A stretch of DNA of 64,000 nt from Cytobacillus sp. FSL H8-0458 (GCF_038002165.1 NZ_JBBOBR010000001.1:4032001-4096000), one strand, 5' to 3'; shown: positions 21,618 through 39,500, counted from the first letter of the stretch. The notes: generated by a model from the letters alone, not told the origin. Numbers and translations: made by a program.

Positions 21618-21929
21618 CTATTTATCTAGAACTTCACCGGATTTTGTTGCAACACGTACTTTTTTGCCATCAACCGTTTTATAGCCTACACGAGTTGGTT
21701 CACCAGATTTAGGATCGACAGGCATAACGTTTGATACATGAACAGGTGCCTCTTGGCTGATGATTCCGCCTTGCGGGTTCATCTGAGAAGGCTTAGAGTG
21801 TTTCTTTACAATGTTAACTCCTTCAACAAGCACTCGGCTTTGTTTAGGGAACGCTGCAAGAATAACGCCCGTTTTGCCTTTATCCTTACCAGAGATGACC
21901 ATAACTTTGTCACCTTTTTTCACATGCAT
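21618..21929 (-). CDS. rplX: 50S ribosomal protein L24 (uL24)
   Basis: L24 starts 50S assembly and lies at the tunnel exit. The 103-residue protein has the KOW motif near the N-terminus ([19 protein letters not shown]). I start at the ATG at 21929, eight bases after AAGGAGG; an in-frame upstream extension of eight codons has no ribosome-binding site. It lies between rplN and rplE. Confidence 0.98.
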   Translation of the reverse strand: MHVKKGDKVMVISGKDKGKTGVILAAFPKQSRVLVEGVNIVKKHSKPSQMNPQGGIISQEAPVHVSNVMPVDPKSGEPTRVGYKTVDGKKVRVATKSGEVLDK

Positions 21930-21966
21930 CTGTGCGCACCTCCTTAAAGGCAATTTGATTTGTTAT

Positions 21967-22655
<689 letters not shown>

Positions 22656-22661
22656 TCAATA

Positions 22662-23286
<625 letters not shown>

Positions 23287-23287
23287 A

Positions 23288-24304
<1,017 letters not shown>

Positions 24305-24307
24305 TCA

Positions 24308-24586
24308 TTAACGTCTTGTTTTCTTATCATCATTGCCATGGCCTTTGTACGCACGTGTTGGAGCAAATTCTCCAAGCTTGTGGCCTACCATGTCTTCAGT
24401 GATGTATACAGGCACATGTTTACGACCATCATAAACTGCGATTGTGTGTCCGATGAATTGTGGGAAGATCGTAGAACGGCGAGACCAAGTTTTAGTAACT
24501 TGCTTGCTTTCTGTTTCATTAAGCTTTTCGATCTTTGTCATTAAATGTTCATCAACAAAAGGTCCTTTTTTTAAGCTGCGACCCAT
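24308..24586 (-). CDS. rpsS: 30S ribosomal protein S19 (uS19)
   Basis: S19 pairs with S13 in the 30S head and touches the A-site region. The 92-residue product starts [16 protein letters not shown] and contains [23 protein letters not shown] and GEFAPTR, the family hallmarks. It lies between rplB (60-base gap) and rplV. Confidence 0.98.
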   Translation of the reverse strand: MGRSLKKGPFVDEHLMTKIEKLNETESKQVTKTWSRRSTIFPQFIGHTIAVYDGRKHVPVYITEDMVGHKLGEFAPTRAYKGHGNDDKKTRR

Positions 24587-24646
24587 GATTGAACCTCCCT
24601 TCGTGATTGCTCTACGGTTCTTAGTTGGAACCGTAGTACAATCCCG

Positions 24647-25498
<852 letters not shown>

Positions 25499-25507
25499 TT
25501 ATAGTGA

Positions 25508-25792
25508 TTAAGCTTCAAATAGCTCGATTTCTTGGCTTTCAGCTGTTAATTTAACGATCGCTTTACGGCGTTTGTTAGTGTAACCGCCGAATTTGCCCAT
25601 ACGCTTGAACTTGCCTTTGTAGTTCATGATGTTAACTTTCTCAACTTTAACGCCAAAGATTTGCTCTACAGCGTCTTTAACTTGAGTCTTGTTAGCTCGT
25701 ACGTCAACTTCGAACGTATATTTTTTATCAGCCATAATGTCAGTAGAACGTTCAGTGATTACGGGGCGCTTAATGATATCGCGTGCATCCAT
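25508..25792 (-). CDS. rplW: 50S ribosomal protein L23 (uL23)
   Basis: L23 is the main docking site for trigger factor and SRP at the tunnel exit. The 94-residue product begins [20 protein letters not shown] and has [24 protein letters not shown]. The ATG shares its last base with the rplD stop (TAATG), so it is translationally coupled. Confidence 0.98.
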   Translation of the reverse strand: MDARDIIKRPVITERSTDIMADKKYTFEVDVRANKTQVKDAVEQIFGVKVEKVNIMNYKGKFKRMGKFGGYTNKRRKAIVKLTAESQEIELFEA

Positions 25793-26415
25793 TATGCAAG
25801 CACCTCCTCTACTTTTTCAACCGCTGCTTTCGTCATGATAAGCTTATCATGGTTTAAAACATCTAAAACAGTGATTCCAGAAGCAGACACAACTGTTACA
25901 CCAGGGATGTTACGGGCAGATAGTGCCACGTTCTCATCTAGGTCTGCAGTTACGATAAGCGCTTTTGAATCAACAGAAAGACCAGTTAATACACCTTTAA
26001 AGTCTTTAGTTTTAGGAGCTTCGAAAGCAAGGCCTTCTAATACTAGGATGTTTTCTTCTAATACTTTAGAAGATAACGCAGATTTGATTGCCAGACGGCG
26101 AACCTTTTTAGGCAGTTTGTAGCTGTAGCTGCGTGGTACAGGACCAAATACAGTACCGCCTCCGCGCCATTGTGGTGAACGGATTGAACCTTGACGTGCA
26201 CGGCCTGTGCCTTTTTGGCGCCATGGCTTGCGTCCTCCGCCCGCTACTTCAGAACGAATTTTAGTTTTATGAGTCCCTTGACGTAATGAAGCTCTTTGCA
26301 TAACAACGGCTTCGAATAATACGTGCTGGTTAGGCTCGATACCAAAGATCGCATCATTAAGTTCGATATCACCAACTTTAGATCCGCTTTGGTTAAACAA
26401 TGCTACTTTCGGCAT
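25792..26415 (-). CDS. rplD: 50S ribosomal protein L4 (uL4)
   Basis: L4 lines the peptide tunnel with an extended loop. The 207-residue product has the loop segment [34 protein letters not shown], free of obvious resistance changes. It follows rplC by 28 bases and overlaps rplW by one base. Confidence 0.98.
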   Translation of the reverse strand: MPKVALFNQSGSKVGDIELNDAIFGIEPNQHVLFEAVVMQRASLRQGTHKTKIRSEVAGGGRKPWRQKGTGRARQGSIRSPQWRGGGTVFGPVPRSYSYKLPKKVRRLAIKSALSSKVLEENILVLEGLAFEAPKTKDFKGVLTGLSVDSKALIVTADLDENVALSARNIPGVTVVSASGITVLDVLNHDKLIMTKAAVEKVEEVLA

Positions 26416-26443
26416 TCTGTTTTCCTCCTTTCCGGTTTAATTA

Positions 26444-27070
26444 TTATGCTTTTACCGCACTTTTGATTTTTACTAATGCTTTTCTGGCACCAGGTACATT
26501 ACCTTTGATCAAAAGAAGGTTGCGTTCAACATCAACTTTAACGATTTCAAGGTTTTGTACAGTCACTTGCTCTCCGCCCATACGTCCAGGTAATAATTTA
26601 CCTTTGAATACACGGTTTGGAGCTACAGGACCCATTGAACCAGGGCGACGGTGGTAACGAGAACCGTGAGCCATAGGCCCGCGAGATTGTCCGTGGCGCT
26701 TGATGGCACCCTGGAAACCTTTACCTTTTGAAATTCCTGTTACATCAACAGTATCGCCTTCTGCGAAAATATCAACTTTGACTTCTTGACCAACTTCATA
26801 TTGTCCTAAATCAGCTCCGCGGAATTCGCGTACGAAGCGCTTAGGAGCAGTGTTTGCTTTAGCAACATGCCCTTTTTCAGGTTTGTTGGACAACTTGTCG
26901 CGCTTGTCTTCGAATCCAATCTGGATTGCTTCATATCCATCAGTTTCAACTGATTTCTTCTGAAGAACAACGTTAGCAGCTGCCTCAACTACTGTTACCG
27001 GGATAAGATCACCGTTTTCAGCAAATACTTGAGTCATACCAATCTTTCTTCCTAAGATTCCTTTGGTCAT
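26444..27070 (-). CDS. rplC: 50S ribosomal protein L3 (uL3)
   Basis: L3 reaches the peptidyl transferase centre through a long loop. The 208-residue product begins [16 protein letters not shown] and has the loop [24 protein letters not shown] start at the ATG at 27070, downstream of AGGAGG; a GTG three codons earlier is too near the site. It is the second gene of the S10 cluster. Confidence 0.98.
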   Translation of the reverse strand: MTKGILGRKIGMTQVFAENGDLIPVTVVEAAANVVLQKKSVETDGYEAIQIGFEDKRDKLSNKPEKGHVAKANTAPKRFVREFRGADLGQYEVGQEVKVDIFAEGDTVDVTGISKGKGFQGAIKRHGQSRGPMAHGSRYHRRPGSMGPVAPNRVFKGKLLPGRMGGEQVTVQNLEIVKVDVERNLLLIKGNVPGARKALVKIKSAVKA

Positions 27071-27110
27071 TTCAGTCACACCTCCTAAGTTTCTTATGAT
27101 TATTTATTGA

Positions 27111-27443
<333 letters not shown>

Positions 27444-27550
27444 TTAATATAGACATTCTCCGTGAAAATTTCCCACACACTCGCCATGGCAAAGCGGCCG
27501 GGTGTGTCAGCAACCTTTCACATCATCGCAGTCAAAGACCAACATTGTCT

Positions 27551-27579
27551 ATTATACAGAAACAATAAATGAAATGCAA
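27551..27579 (-). promoter_or_regulatory. sigma-A promoter P2 of the S10 cluster
   Basis: On the minus strand TTGCAT (27574-27579) and a perfect TATAAT (27551-27556) are 17 bases apart. The leader to rpsJ is about 120 bases and holds an ACACAC/GTGTGT-based hairpin near 27470-27510. Confidence 0.75.
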
Positions 27580-27619
27580 CATGTATATGTTATTTCTTTT
27601 TGTTCCGCACACTTTTACT

Positions 27620-27648
27620 ATTATAACTGCTGTGTATTGAGTTTTCAA
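27620..27648 (-). promoter_or_regulatory. sigma-A promoter P1 of the S10 cluster
   Basis: On the minus strand TTGAAA (27643-27648) and a perfect TATAAT (27620-27625) are 17 bases apart, 69 bases before P2. The rest of the rpsJ-tuf gap (27650-27870) shows nothing I can name. Confidence 0.78.
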
Positions 27649-27873
27649 TAGTATAGGAAGAAGTCTAACTATTTGCACTGTGGTTAGTTAAATAGAAAAA
27701 TATAATGGTGATTATATATAGAAGAAAAGCGGTTTTGATCGGGGGAGTGTTAAGGAGGAAGTATCTCTTTTCGGCGATTAGAAGCAGACCCGCAAGAAAT
27801 CTTATTGGAATACGATCGATGCTTTTTTATTTCATTCATCTTTTTATGTCTTAAATTATTGAAGCAGCATACA

Positions 27874-27906
27874 AAAAAACAGATGGGTCGTCACCCATCT
27901 GTTTTT
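27874..27906 (-). terminator. terminator after tuf
   Basis: ACAGATGGGT (27879-27888) pairs with ACCCATCTGT (27893-27902) around CGTC. On the minus strand T7 follows; the plus strand also has T5. Confidence 0.95.
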
Positions 27907-27917
27907 ATTAGTTGAGA

Positions 27918-29105
<1,188 letters not shown>

Positions 29106-29195
29106 TTGAAAAATCCTCCTTCAGATTATAAAAGTTAAGTATTTGATGCTGTGGAGAGGTTTCCCTTTCCACAGCGCTTATAGCCTACAATAGTA

Positions 29196-29224
29196 GTTAT
29201 ACTTTATTGAAAAGGTAAAATCAA
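29196..29224 (-). promoter_or_regulatory. candidate internal promoter of tuf
   Basis: On the minus strand TTGATT (29219-29224) and TATAAC (29196-29201) are 17 bases apart, just after the fusA stop. A stable hairpin (GCTGTGGA/TCCACAGC, about 29148-29177) without T-run lies between it and tuf and may shape the leader. Confidence 0.55.
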
Positions 29225-31303
29225 TTATTCACCTTTATTTTTTTTGATGATTTCTTCAGAAATTGATTTTGGTACTTCTTCATAGTGGTCGAAGTGCATT
29301 GAGAATGTACCGCGTCCTTGCGTGTTAGAACGCAATGAAGTTGCATATCCAAACATTTCTGATAGTGGAACCATCGCACGAACTACTTGTGCGTTACCGC
29401 GAGCTTCCATACCTTCAACGCGTCCACGGCGTGAAGTTACATCACCCATGATGTCTCCCATGTATTCTTCAGGGATTACGACTTCAACCTTCATAACCGG
29501 CTCAAGAATTACAGGGTTACATTTTGACGCAGCGTTTTTAAGTGCCATAGATGCAGCAATCTTAAACGCCATTTCAGAGGAGTCAACATCATGGTAAGAA
29601 CCGTCAAATAAACGGGCTTTGATGTCTACCATTGGGAATCCGGCAAGTACTCCTCTATCTAGAGAATCTTCAAGACCCGCTTGAACAGCTGGGATGTATT
29701 CACGAGGAACGACACCACCAACGATTCCGTTTTCGAATTCGAAGCCTTTACCTTCTTCATTAGGACTAAATTCGATCCAAACGTGACCGAATTGTCCGCG
29801 TCCACCGGATTGACGTGCGAATTTACCTTCAACCTGAGCTGAACCGCGGAAAGTTTCACGGTATGCAACCTGAGGAGCACCTACGTTAGCTTCCACTTTA
29901 AATTCACGTCTCATACGGTCAACAAGGATATCAAGGTGAAGCTCACCCATACCCGCGATGATAACCTGTCCAGTTTCCTGGTCAGTATGAGCGCGGAATG
30001 TAGGATCTTCTTCTTGAAGTTTTTGAAGAGCAGTTGTCATTTTATCTTGGTCAGCCTTTGATTTAGGCTCGATAGATAATGAGATAACCGGCTCTGGGAA
30101 TTCCATAGACTCAAGAATAACAAGATTCTTTTCATCACATAGAGTATCCCCTGTAGTAGTGTCTTTAAGACCTACAGCAGCAGCGATATCTCCAGCGTGT
30201 ACTACTGAGATCTCTTCACGGGAATTCGCATGCATTTGCAGGATACGTCCTACACGCTCACGCTTTCCTTTAGTAGAGTTCTGTACATATGAACCAGAGT
30301 TTAATGTACCGGAATACACACGGAAGAATGTAAGTTTACCAACGTAAGGGTCGGTCATAACTTTAAATGCAAGTGCTGAGAATGGTGCATCATCGCTTGA
30401 AGGACGAGTAACCTCTTCTTCTGTATCCGGTGTTGTACCTTTAATAGAAGGTACATCAAGTGGAGATGGAAGGTAGTCGATTACTGCATCAAGCATTTTT
30501 TGAACACCCTTGTTTTTGAAAGCAGAACCACAGATAACTGGGTAGAATTCAACGTTTACTGTACCTTTACGAATAGCAGCTTTAAGCTCTTCGTTAGTGA
30601 TTTCTTCACCGCCAAGGTATTTCTCCATTAATTCTTCATCAAGTTCAGCTACCGCTTCAATTAGCTTTTCACGGTATTCTTCTGCTTGATCCATGTATTC
30701 AGCTGGAATTTCACGGTCTTCGATATCAGTACCCAAATCGTTTCCGTAGAATGTAGCTTTCATTTCAATTAAGTCGATGATGCCTTCGAATTGATCTTCA
30801 GCACCAATCGGTAATTGAATTGCAGCTGCATTCGCTTGAAGACGATCATGAAGAGTCTTCAATGAGTACAAGAAGTCTGCACCGATTTTATCCATTTTGT
30901 TTACAAATACCACACGTGGTACTCCGTAAGTAGTAGCCTGACGCCAAACTGTTTCAGTTTGCGGCTCAACACCTGACTGTGCGTCAAGTACAGCTACCGC
31001 ACCATCAAGAACACGAAGTGAACGTTCAACTTCAACTGTGAAGTCTACGTGTCCAGGAGTGTCAATGATGTTAACGCGGTGGCCTTTCCACTGTGCAGTT
31101 GTCGCAGCAGAAGTGATTGTGATTCCACGCTCTTGCTCCTGCTCCATCCAGTCCATCTGTGAAGCACCTTCGTGCGTTTCACCGATTTTGTGGATACGGC
31201 CAGTGTAGTAAAGTACACGCTCAGTAGTTGTTGTTTTACCGGCATCGATGTGAGCCATGATACCGATATTACGAGTATTTTCTAAGGAGAACTCTCTAGC
31301 CAT
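29225..31303 (-). CDS. fusA: elongation factor G
   Basis: EF-G drives translocation and, with RRF, ribosome recycling. The 692-residue protein has [13 protein letters not shown] (P-loop), the [11 protein letters not shown] switch I region, DTPGHVDF and NKMDKIGAD, and four further domains. The sequence around the fusidic-acid site (PHE-like segment of domain III) shows no feature I could call resistant. It lies between rpsG and tuf in the str operon. Confidence 0.99.
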   Translation of the reverse strand: MAREFSLENTRNIGIMAHIDAGKTTTTERVLYYTGRIHKIGETHEGASQMDWMEQEQERGITITSAATTAQWKGHRVNIIDTPGHVDFTVEVERSLRVLDGAVAVLDAQSGVEPQTETVWRQATTYGVPRVVFVNKMDKIGADFLYSLKTLHDRLQANAAAIQLPIGAEDQFEGIIDLIEMKATFYGNDLGTDIEDREIPAEYMDQAEEYREKLIEAVAELDEELMEKYLGGEEITNEELKAAIRKGTVNVEFYPVICGSAFKNKGVQKMLDAVIDYLPSPLDVPSIKGTTPDTEEEVTRPSSDDAPFSALAFKVMTDPYVGKLTFFRVYSGTLNSGSYVQNSTKGKRERVGRILQMHANSREEISVVHAGDIAAAVGLKDTTTGDTLCDEKNLVILESMEFPEPVISLSIEPKSKADQDKMTTALQKLQEEDPTFRAHTDQETGQVIIAGMGELHLDILVDRMRREFKVEANVGAPQVAYRETFRGSAQVEGKFARQSGGRGQFGHVWIEFSPNEEGKGFEFENGIVGGVVPREYIPAVQAGLEDSLDRGVLAGFPMVDIKARLFDGSYHDVDSSEMAFKIAASMALKNAASKCNPVILEPVMKVEVVIPEEYMGDIMGDVTSRRGRVEGMEARGNAQVVRAMVPLSEMFGYATSLRSNTQGRGTFSMHFDHYEEVPKSISEEIIKKNKGE

Positions 31304-31354
31304 TGGGTCTTTCTCCTTCCTAGTATGAGTGTTATTTTAGTTAAGCAGTATATC

Positions 31355-31840
<486 letters not shown>

Positions 31841-31867
31841 TCAAAGATGGTTGTCTATTAATTAGAA

Positions 31868-32290
31868 TTATTTTTTAGCTGCTTTTGGACGCTTAGCACC
31901 GTATTTAGAACGGCCTTGCATACGGTTGTTAACACCAGCAGTATCTAAAGCGCCGCGCACGATGTGGTAACGCACACCCGGTAAGTCTTTTACACGTCCT
32001 CCACGGATAAGAACAACACTGTGCTCTTGAAGGTTGTGCCCGATACCAGGGATGTAAGCATTAACCTCGATACCATTTGTTAAACGAACACGAGCATATT
32101 TACGTAATGCAGAGTTCGGTTTCTTTGGAGTCATTGTACCAACACGAGTACAAACACCACGCTTTTGAGGTGAAGCTACATTTGTTTGAGCTTTTTTGAA
32201 GCTGTTGTAGCCTTTGTTAAGAGCAGGTGAGTTTGACTTCTCAGACTTAGTTTGACGAGGCTTGCGCACTAATTGATTAATAGTAGGCAT
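31868..32290 (-). CDS. rpsL: 30S ribosomal protein S12 (uS12)
   Basis: S12 controls decoding accuracy at the A site. The 140-residue product starts [13 protein letters not shown]. Its two streptomycin loops read [11 protein letters not shown] and [11 protein letters not shown], the sensitive wild-type form. I start at the ATG at 32290, after GGAGG; a 45-codon in-frame extension upstream has no family similarity. It follows rplGB by 103 bases. Confidence 0.98.
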   Translation of the reverse strand: MPTINQLVRKPRQTKSEKSNSPALNKGYNSFKKAQTNVASPQKRGVCTRVGTMTPKKPNSALRKYARVRLTNGIEVNAYIPGIGHNLQEHSVVLIRGGRVKDLPGVRYHIVRGALDTAGVNNRMQGRSKYGAKRPKAAKK

Positions 32291-32393
32291 TTGATTTTTC
32301 CTCCCTTCGAATTTGTTTAAGCCCACACATCCAGGTGGTTCATTTTGAAGCAAAAACAAAGTTCTTGCAGATACCAATCTACAAAAACAGTTT

Positions 32394-32642
32394 TTAAATA
32401 GATATGGCAACAGCTGCTGCCCCAACTTCGATTCCGCATGCTTTTCCGAGTTTTTTCATCGAATCGACATACACAATCGGAACGTTCATCTCATTCGCTG
32501 TACTAACCACTTTGGCTGTAATCCTAGGATCAGCATCACTGGCGACTACGACTTCATCGATTGTTCCCAGTTTAAGAGCTTTGACTGTTTGCTTTGTTCC
32601 TACAATAATACTTTTTGCCTGCAATACTTTATCATAAGACAT
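32394..32642 (-). CDS. rplGB: L7Ae-family K-turn RNA-binding protein (YbxF)
   Basis: This 82-residue protein belongs to the L7Ae/L30e/S12e family and matches B. subtilis YbxF, which binds kink-turn RNA. The family segment [27 protein letters not shown] and the [27 protein letters not shown] end are present. It is the first gene of the str operon, between rpoC and rpsL, with its own promoter upstream. Its place on the ribosome or on riboswitches is not settled. Confidence 0.95.
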   Translation of the reverse strand: MSYDKVLQAKSIIVGTKQTVKALKLGTIDEVVVASDADPRITAKVVSTANEMNVPIVYVDSMKKLGKACGIEVGAAAVAISI

Positions 32643-32687
32643 TTACGGCATCCTCCAAAGTATCCGGTGAATAGGAGCACCTTTGCT

Positions 32688-32716
32688 ATAGTAACACCTT
32701 CATATTTCAATGTCAA
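32688..32716 (-). promoter_or_regulatory. sigma-A promoter of rplGB-rpsL-rpsG-fusA
   Basis: On the minus strand TTGACA (32711-32716) and TACTAT (32688-32693) are 17 bases apart, after the rpoC terminator and 46 bases before rplGB. Confidence 0.75.
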
Positions 32717-32749
32717 CAAGCAAATTGATTTTTATTTTGTTTATTCACT

Positions 32750-32788
32750 ATAAAATGCGGTACTTGCTGTCAAACAAGCAAGCACCGC
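32750..32788 (-). terminator. terminator after rpoC
   Basis: On the minus strand GCGGTGCTTGC pairs with GCAAGTACCGC (one G-U pair) and is followed by ATTTTAT. The T-run is short, so read-through into the str operon is possible. Confidence 0.7.
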
Positions 32789-32798
32789 AATGATTACA

Positions 32799-35700
32799 TT
32801 ATTCTACAGTAACAGTATCTTCAGCAGTTTCCTCGTTTGTATAAGGCTCTGCTCTTCTGTATCTCTGCATACCTGTTCCAGCAGGGACAAGCTTACCAAT
32901 AATTACATTCTCTTTCAGGCCAAGCAGCTCATCGCGCTTGCCTTTGATCGCTGCATCGGTAAGAACTCTTGTTGTCTCCTGGAAGGATGCTGCTGATAAG
33001 AATGAGTCTGTTTCAAGAGATGCTTTTGTGATACCCAGCAGAACCGGACGTCCTGTTGCAGGCATTTTACCAGCAAGAAGGGCTTTTTCATTGGCATCTG
33101 TAAACTGATGGATATCAAGCAGTGTACCTGGAAGCACATCTGTTTCTGCCGCATCGATTACACGCACTTTGCGAAGCATCTGGCGGACCATTACCTCGAT
33201 GTGCTTATCGCCGATTTCAACACCCTGCATGCGGTATACCTTCTGAACTTCACGCAGCAAGTATTCTTGAACAGCTGTTACATCTTTAACTTTAATTAAC
33301 TCTTTAGGGTCAATAGAACCTTCAGTCAGTTCCTGTCCACGCACTACTTCATCGTTTACAGCTACTTTTAAGCGGGCTGTATAAGGTGCTGTGTAGGTCT
33401 TGGATTCAACTTCACCCTGAACAACAATCTCCTGCTGACGGTCGCGGCCTTCGTTGAGACCGACAACTACACCATCGATCTCTGAAATAACTGCCTGACC
33501 TTTAGGATTACGCGCTTCGAAAATTTCCTGGATACGCGGTAAACCTTGAGTGATATCGTCTCCTGCTACCCCGCCGGTATGGAAGGTACGCATCGTTAAC
33601 TGTGTACCTGGTTCACCGATGGATTGGGCAGCGATAATACCCACTGCTTCACCAACTTCAACCTCTTGGCCGGTAGCTAAGTTACGGCCGTAGCACTTCT
33701 TACATACACCATGGCGGGTGTTGCAAGTGAATGCAGAGCGGATCCATACTTTTTCAATGCCGGCTGAAACAATTTCTACTGCAATATCTTCAGTGATCAA
33801 TCCATTTTCAGGCACGATCACTTCATTTGTCTCAGGATGCTTGATATTTCTTCTTGCATAACGGCCAATCAGACGCTCTTCAAGCGCTTCAATGACTTCT
33901 GTGCCATCCTTGAGGGATGCGATAAGCAAGCCGCGGTCAGTTCCGCAATCGTCGTCACGTACGATGACATCCTGCGCAACATCAACAAGACGGCGAGTCA
34001 GATAACCTGAGTCAGCTGTTTTAAGAGCCGTATCGGCAAGACCTTTACGGGCACCGTGTGTGGAAATAAAGTACTCAAGTACTGTTAAACCTTCACGGAA
34101 ACTCGATTTGATCGGTAATTCAATGATACGTCCAGCCGGGTTGGCCATCAATCCGCGCATACCCGCTAGCTGAGTGAAGTTGGACGCGTTACCACGGGCA
34201 CCGGAGTCACTCATCATGAAGATCGGGTTGGATTTATCCAATGACTTCATTAATTTTGCCTGGATATTATCTTTCGCTGCACTCCAGATTGAAATAACAC
34301 GATCATAACGCTCGTCTTCGGTAATAAGACCGCGTCTGAACTGTTTCATTACATTATCAACCTTGCTCTGTGCTTCCTGGATAATTTCCTGCTTCTCCCT
34401 TAATACTACGATATCAGCAACACCGACTGTGATACCGGCTTTTGTGGAGTGCCTGAATCCAAGGTTCTTCATGCGGTCAAGCATTTTAGACGTTTCTGTA
34501 ATTTTGAAGCGTTTGAAGACTTCCGCAATAATGTTTCCAAGGATTTTTTTCTTAAATGGATCTACCAGCGGCATTTCCTTGATAACGGCAGCTACATCAG
34601 TAGCAGGCTCTACAAAATATTTCGCAGGAGTTTCAATCTCAAGGTTTTCTTTTGTAGGCTCGTTAATGTAAGGGAATGTCTCAGGCAGAATTTCGTTAAA
34701 AATAAGCTTACCAACCGTAGTTAATAATAGCTTTTTATTTTGTACTTCAGTGAAAGTTTGATTATTTAAGGATCCAGCATGGACAGCTACTCTTGTATGC
34801 AAGTGCACATATCCATTTTGATAAGCAAGCAGCGCTTCGCTTGTATCTTTAAAAATCATACCTTCGCCAACAGCGCCGGCTCTTTCAAGTGTCAGGTAGT
34901 AGTTACCTAATACCATATCCTGAGAAGGAGTAACAACTGGCTTACCGTCTTTCGGATTCAGGATGTTCTGTGCTGCCAGCATCAGCAAGCGGGCTTCTGC
35001 CTGTGCTTCAGCTGAAAGCGGCACGTGAACTGCCATTTGGTCACCGTCAAAGTCTGCGTTGTAAGCAGTACATACAAGCGGGTGAAGACGAATAGCGCGT
35101 CCTTCCACCAATGTCGGTTCGAATGCCTGAATGCCGAGTCTGTGAAGAGTTGGGGCACGGTTAAGCAATACAGGGTGCTCTTTAATAACACTTTCAAGAA
35201 CATCCCAAACTTCCGGCTGTACTCTTTCAATTTTGCGTTTTGCAGATTTGATGTTGTGGGCTAAGCCCTTCTCCACCAATTCCTTCATAACGAATGGCTT
35301 GAATAATTCCAATGCCATTTCTTTTGGTAGTCCGCACTGGTACATTTTTAAGTTTGGTCCTACGACGATAACCGAACGTCCGGAATAGTCAACACGCTTA
35401 CCAAGCAAGTTTTGGCGGAAGCGTCCTTGTTTCCCTTTCAGCATATGTGATAGGGATTTTAATGGGCGGTTTCCTGGTCCAGTTACCGGTCTTCCGCGGC
35501 GGCCGTTATCAATTAGCGCATCTACAGCTTCCTGAAGCATACGCTTTTCGTTCTGAACGATAATACTTGGAGCACCAAGGTCCAATAAACGCTTTAAACG
35601 GTTGTTGCGGTTGATTACACGGCGGTACAGATCATTTAGGTCGGAAGTGGCAAAACGCCCGCCATCCAGCTGTACCATCGGACGAAGCTCCGGAGGAATA

Positions 35701-36398
35701 ACCGGAAGAACGTCGAGAATCATCCAGGACGGTTCATTTCCAGAACCACGGAAAGCTTCAAGAACTTCCAGGCGCTTGATTGCACGAGTGCGTCGCTGGC
35801 CCTGGGCAGTTTTAAGTTCCTCTTTAAGGGAATCTACTTCTTTATTGAGATCTATGTCAGAAAGAAGCTTCTTAATGGATTCAGCACCCATGGATGCCTG
35901 GAACTTGTTTCCGTACTTTTCACGGTATGCGCGGTATTCTTTTTCAGAAAGCAGCTGCTTCTTTTCAAGAGCCGTATCGCCAGGATCGGTTACAACATAA
36001 GAAGCGAAGTAAATAACTTCCTCAAGTGCACGCGGAGACATGTCCAGCACAAGACCCATACGGCTTGGGATGCCCTTGAAATACCAAATGTGGGATACAG
36101 GGGCTGCAAGTTCAATATGGCCCATTCTTTCACGGCGGACTTTCGCACGTGTTACTTCAACGCCGCATCGATCACAGACAACACCTTTGTATCGAACACG
36201 CTTATACTTACCACAGTGACATTCCCAGTCTTTCGTCGGTCCGAAAATGCGTTCGCAGAATAGACCGTCTTTTTCTGGTTTTAATGTACGATAGTTAATC
36301 GTTTCAGGCTTCTTAACTTCACCATGTGACCAAGAACGTATCTTATCCGGTGAAGCAAGACCTATTTTCATATACTCGAAATTGTTTACATCTAGCAA
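32799..36398 (-). CDS. rpoC: RNA polymerase subunit beta'
   Basis: Beta' forms the clamp and holds the active-site magnesium. The 1199-residue protein has the N-terminal zinc site Cys60, Cys62, Cys75 and Cys78, the catalytic [12 protein letters not shown] motif with three Asp, the bridge helix and trigger loop region, and the second zinc site ending [13 protein letters not shown]. The start is TTG (36396-36398) after GGGAGGTA. It follows rpoB by 130 bases, where a short GC-rich hairpin lies. Confidence 0.99.
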   Translation of the reverse strand: MLDVNNFEYMKIGLASPDKIRSWSHGEVKKPETINYRTLKPEKDGLFCERIFGPTKDWECHCGKYKRVRYKGVVCDRCGVEVTRAKVRRERMGHIELAAPVSHIWYFKGIPSRMGLVLDMSPRALEEVIYFASYVVTDPGDTALEKKQLLSEKEYRAYREKYGNKFQASMGAESIKKLLSDIDLNKEVDSLKEELKTAQGQRRTRAIKRLEVLEAFRGSGNEPSWMILDVLPVIPPELRPMVQLDGGRFATSDLNDLYRRVINRNNRLKRLLDLGAPSIIVQNEKRMLQEAVDALIDNGRRGRPVTGPGNRPLKSLSHMLKGKQGRFRQNLLGKRVDYSGRSVIVVGPNLKMYQCGLPKEMALELFKPFVMKELVEKGLAHNIKSAKRKIERVQPEVWDVLESVIKEHPVLLNRAPTLHRLGIQAFEPTLVEGRAIRLHPLVCTAYNADFDGDQMAVHVPLSAEAQAEARLLMLAAQNILNPKDGKPVVTPSQDMVLGNYYLTLERAGAVGEGMIFKDTSEALLAYQNGYVHLHTRVAVHAGSLNNQTFTEVQNKKLLLTTVGKLIFNEILPETFPYINEPTKENLEIETPAKYFVEPATDVAAVIKEMPLVDPFKKKILGNIIAEVFKRFKITETSKMLDRMKNLGFRHSTKAGITVGVADIVVLREKQEIIQEAQSKVDNVMKQFRRGLITEDERYDRVISIWSAAKDNIQAKLMKSLDKSNPIFMMSDSGARGNASNFTQLAGMRGLMANPAGRIIELPIKSSFREGLTVLEYFISTHGARKGLADTALKTADSGYLTRRLVDVAQDVIVRDDDCGTDRGLLIASLKDGTEVIEALEERLIGRYARRNIKHPETNEVIVPENGLITEDIAVEIVSAGIEKVWIRSAFTCNTRHGVCKKCYGRNLATGQEVEVGEAVGIIAAQSIGEPGTQLTMRTFHTGGVAGDDITQGLPRIQEIFEARNPKGQAVISEIDGVVVGLNEGRDRQQEIVVQGEVESKTYTAPYTARLKVAVNDEVVRGQELTEGSIDPKELIKVKDVTAVQEYLLREVQKVYRMQGVEIGDKHIEVMVRQMLRKVRVIDAAETDVLPGTLLDIHQFTDANEKALLAGKMPATGRPVLLGITKASLETDSFLSAASFQETTRVLTDAAIKGKRDELLGLKENVIIGKLVPAGTGMQRYRRAEPYTNEETAEDTVTVE

Positions 36399-36476
36399 GG
36401 GGCCTACCTCCCTTTTGATCTCCGGGTTTTACCCTTATTGCTCAAACAGCAGCAAAGTGCCAATAATATCCCCAGC

Positions 36477-36503
36477 GGCATCCGCCGTGTGAGGCGGAGC
36501 GCC
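36477..36503. other. hairpin between rpoB and rpoC
   Basis: CCGCC pairs with GGCGG, extended by GGC with GCC on either side of a two- to three-base bulge. There is no T-run. It may be a processing or attenuation site in the rpoBC mRNA. Confidence 0.45.
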
Positions 36504-36528
36504 AAGGGATTAAGGAATTTATATGAAA

Positions 36529-39500
36529 TTATTCTTTCGTAACTACTTGCTCTTCGTTTTGCGTTTCCGGAGCGATTGTCAATGATTCAGCCTGCTGAAC
36601 TTCATCTTCATCTTCCAAGTCGCGCATTTCAATTTCTTCTTCATCGCCGGATAGGATCTTAACATCCATACCTAAACTTTGAAGTTCTTTGATCAGTACC
36701 TTGAATGATTCCGGTACACCTGGTTCAGGAACATTCTCGCCTTTGACGATTGATTCATAAGTCTTAACACGTCCAACCACGTCATCGGACTTAACTGTTA
36801 AGATTTCCTGAAGTGTATAAGCAGCACCATATGCTTCAAGTGCCCAAACCTCCATCTCACCGAAACGCTGTCCGCCGAACTGAGCTTTACCGCCCAATGG
36901 CTGCTGCGTAACAAGAGAGTAAGGTCCTGTTGAACGGGCATGAAGCTTATCGTCAACCATGTGCGCCAGTTTGATCATATACATGACACCGACTGATACA
37001 CGGTTGTCGAATGGCTCGCCTGAACGTCCATCATAAAGGACAGTCTTCGCATCACGCGCCATGCCTGCTTCTTCGATCGTTGACCATACATCTTCCTCAC
37101 GGGCACCATCGAATACAGGAGATGCAACATGAATGCCAAGAGCTCTGGCAGCCATACCAAGGTGAAGCTCAAGCACCTGTCCGATGTTCATACGCGATGG
37201 AACCCCAAGAGGGTTTAACATGATGTCTACTGGTGTGCCATCCGGCAGGTAAGGCATATCTTCTTCCGGTAAAATACGGGAGATAACACCTTTGTTACCG
37301 TGACGTCCGGCCATCTTGTCACCTTCAGAGATTTTACGCTTCTGAACGATATATACACGTACAAGCTGGTTAACACCTGGAGGAAGCTCGTCTCCGTCTT
37401 CCCTGTTAAACACTTTCACATCCAGTACAATACCGCCCCCGCCATGTGGCACACGAAGGGATGTATCACGGACTTCACGTGCTTTTTCACCAAAGATTGC
37501 GTGCAATAGCCTTTCTTCAGCCGTCAGTTCCGTTACCCCTTTAGGAGTTACTTTACCAACAAGAAGATCGCCATCTTTTACTTCCGCACCTGTGCGAATA
37601 ATTCCGCGTTCGTCCAGGTTGCGCAGTGCATCTTCCCCAACGTTAGGGATATCTCTTGTGATCTCTTCAGGTCCAAGCTTTGTATCGCGTGATTCTGATT
37701 CATATTCTTCAATATGGATGGATGTATAAACATCATCTTTTACAAGGCGCTCACTCATGATGATCGCATCCTCGTAGTTATAGCCATCCCATGTCATGAA
37801 CGCTACAAGAACGTTGCGTCCAAGAGCTAATTCACCAAGTTCCATGGAAGGACCGTCAGCAAGGATTTCTCCCTTTGTTACACGGTTGCCAACAGCGACG
37901 ATAGGACGCTGGTTGTAGCAGGTTCCCTGGTTGGAACGGATGAATTTAAGCATTCTGTATTTATCAAGATCGCCTTTAACTTCCTGGCCATCTACATTTT
38001 GAATACGGCGAACCCAAACTTCGCGGGCTTCTACATGCTCAACAATTCCCTCATGCTTACAGATGACTGCAGCACCTGAGTCTTTACCTGAAACATATTC
38101 CATACCAGTTCCGACTCTTGGCGCTTCCGGCTGCATCAATGGCACAGCCTGACGCTGCATGTTCGCTCCCATCAGGGCACGGTTGGAGTCATCGTTTTCA
38201 AGGAATGGAATACATGCTGTCGCAGCAGATACTACCTGTTTCGGCGATACATCCATGTAGTCAACACGGTCACGTTTAACAACTGTATTCTCACCTTTGA
38301 AACGGGCAACTACTTCTTCGTCAAGGAATGAACCATCATCACCAAGAAGTGCATTCGCCTGGGCCACTACATAGTTATCCTCTTCATCGGCTGTCAGATA
38401 GTCGATGCGGGATGTAACTTTTCCGGTCTCAGGGTCGATTCGGCGGTATGGTGTTTCGATAAAGCCGAAGCGGTTTACCTTCGCAAATGAAGATAAGGAG
38501 TTAATCAGACCGATGTTTGGTCCCTCCGGCGTTTCAATCGGACACATACGGCCATAGTGAGAGTAGTGAACGTCACGGACCTCGAAGCCGGCACGTTCAC
38601 GTGTCAGACCACCCGGCCCTAACGCTGAAAGACGGCGCTTGTGTGTAAGTTCAGCAAGCGGATTTGTCTGGTCCATGAACTGGGACAACTGAGAGCTTCC
38701 AAAGAACTCTTTAATTGACGCAATAACAGGACGGATATTAATCAGCTGCTGAGGTGTAATCGTATTTGTATCCTGGATGGACATTCTCTCGCGGACCACA
38801 CGCTCCATACGGGATAAACCGATGCGGAACTGGTTCTGCAATAGTTCTCCGACTGAACGAAGACGTCTGTTTCCAAGATGGTCAATATCATCTGTATCTC
38901 CTACAGAATGCAGAAGGTTAAAGAAATAGCTGATCGATGCAATGATGTCAGAAGGTGAAATGTTTTTCACTGCTTCTTCCACATAGGCATTGCCGATAAC
39001 ATTGATGACCTTTTCGCCATCTTCATTAGGCGCGTAAATCTTAATAGACTGAAGCAATACTTCATCATCTACTACTCCGCCTAACAGGCTTACTGTTTTG
39101 AATCCGATATCCTTCTCAAGGTTAGGAAGAATGCGGTCTAATGTACGGCGGTCAAGTGTAACGCCTTTTTCCGCAATGATTTCGCCAGTTTCTGGATCCA
39201 CAAGCGTTTCAGCCAGTTTTTGGCCAAACAGGCGGTTTTTAATATGAAGCTTCTTATTGATCTTATAGCGTCCAACATTCGCAAGGTCATAACGCTTTGG
39301 ATCAAAGAATCTTGAGACAAGCAAGCTTTTCGCATTTTCGACCGTTGGCGGCTCGCCCGGACGAAGACGCTCATAAATTTCAAGGAGCGCTTTCTCTGTG
39401 CTTTCCGTATTGTCTTTTTCAAGCGTGTTGCGAATGTACTCGTTGTCTCCAATCAAATCGATGATCTCTTGATCAGAGCCGAACCCAAGTGCACGCAAAA

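Noticed and set aside
25661..26122. Plus-strand 153-codon frame antisense to rplW and rplD
   Set aside because: Shadow of conserved ribosomal genes, with no start signal.
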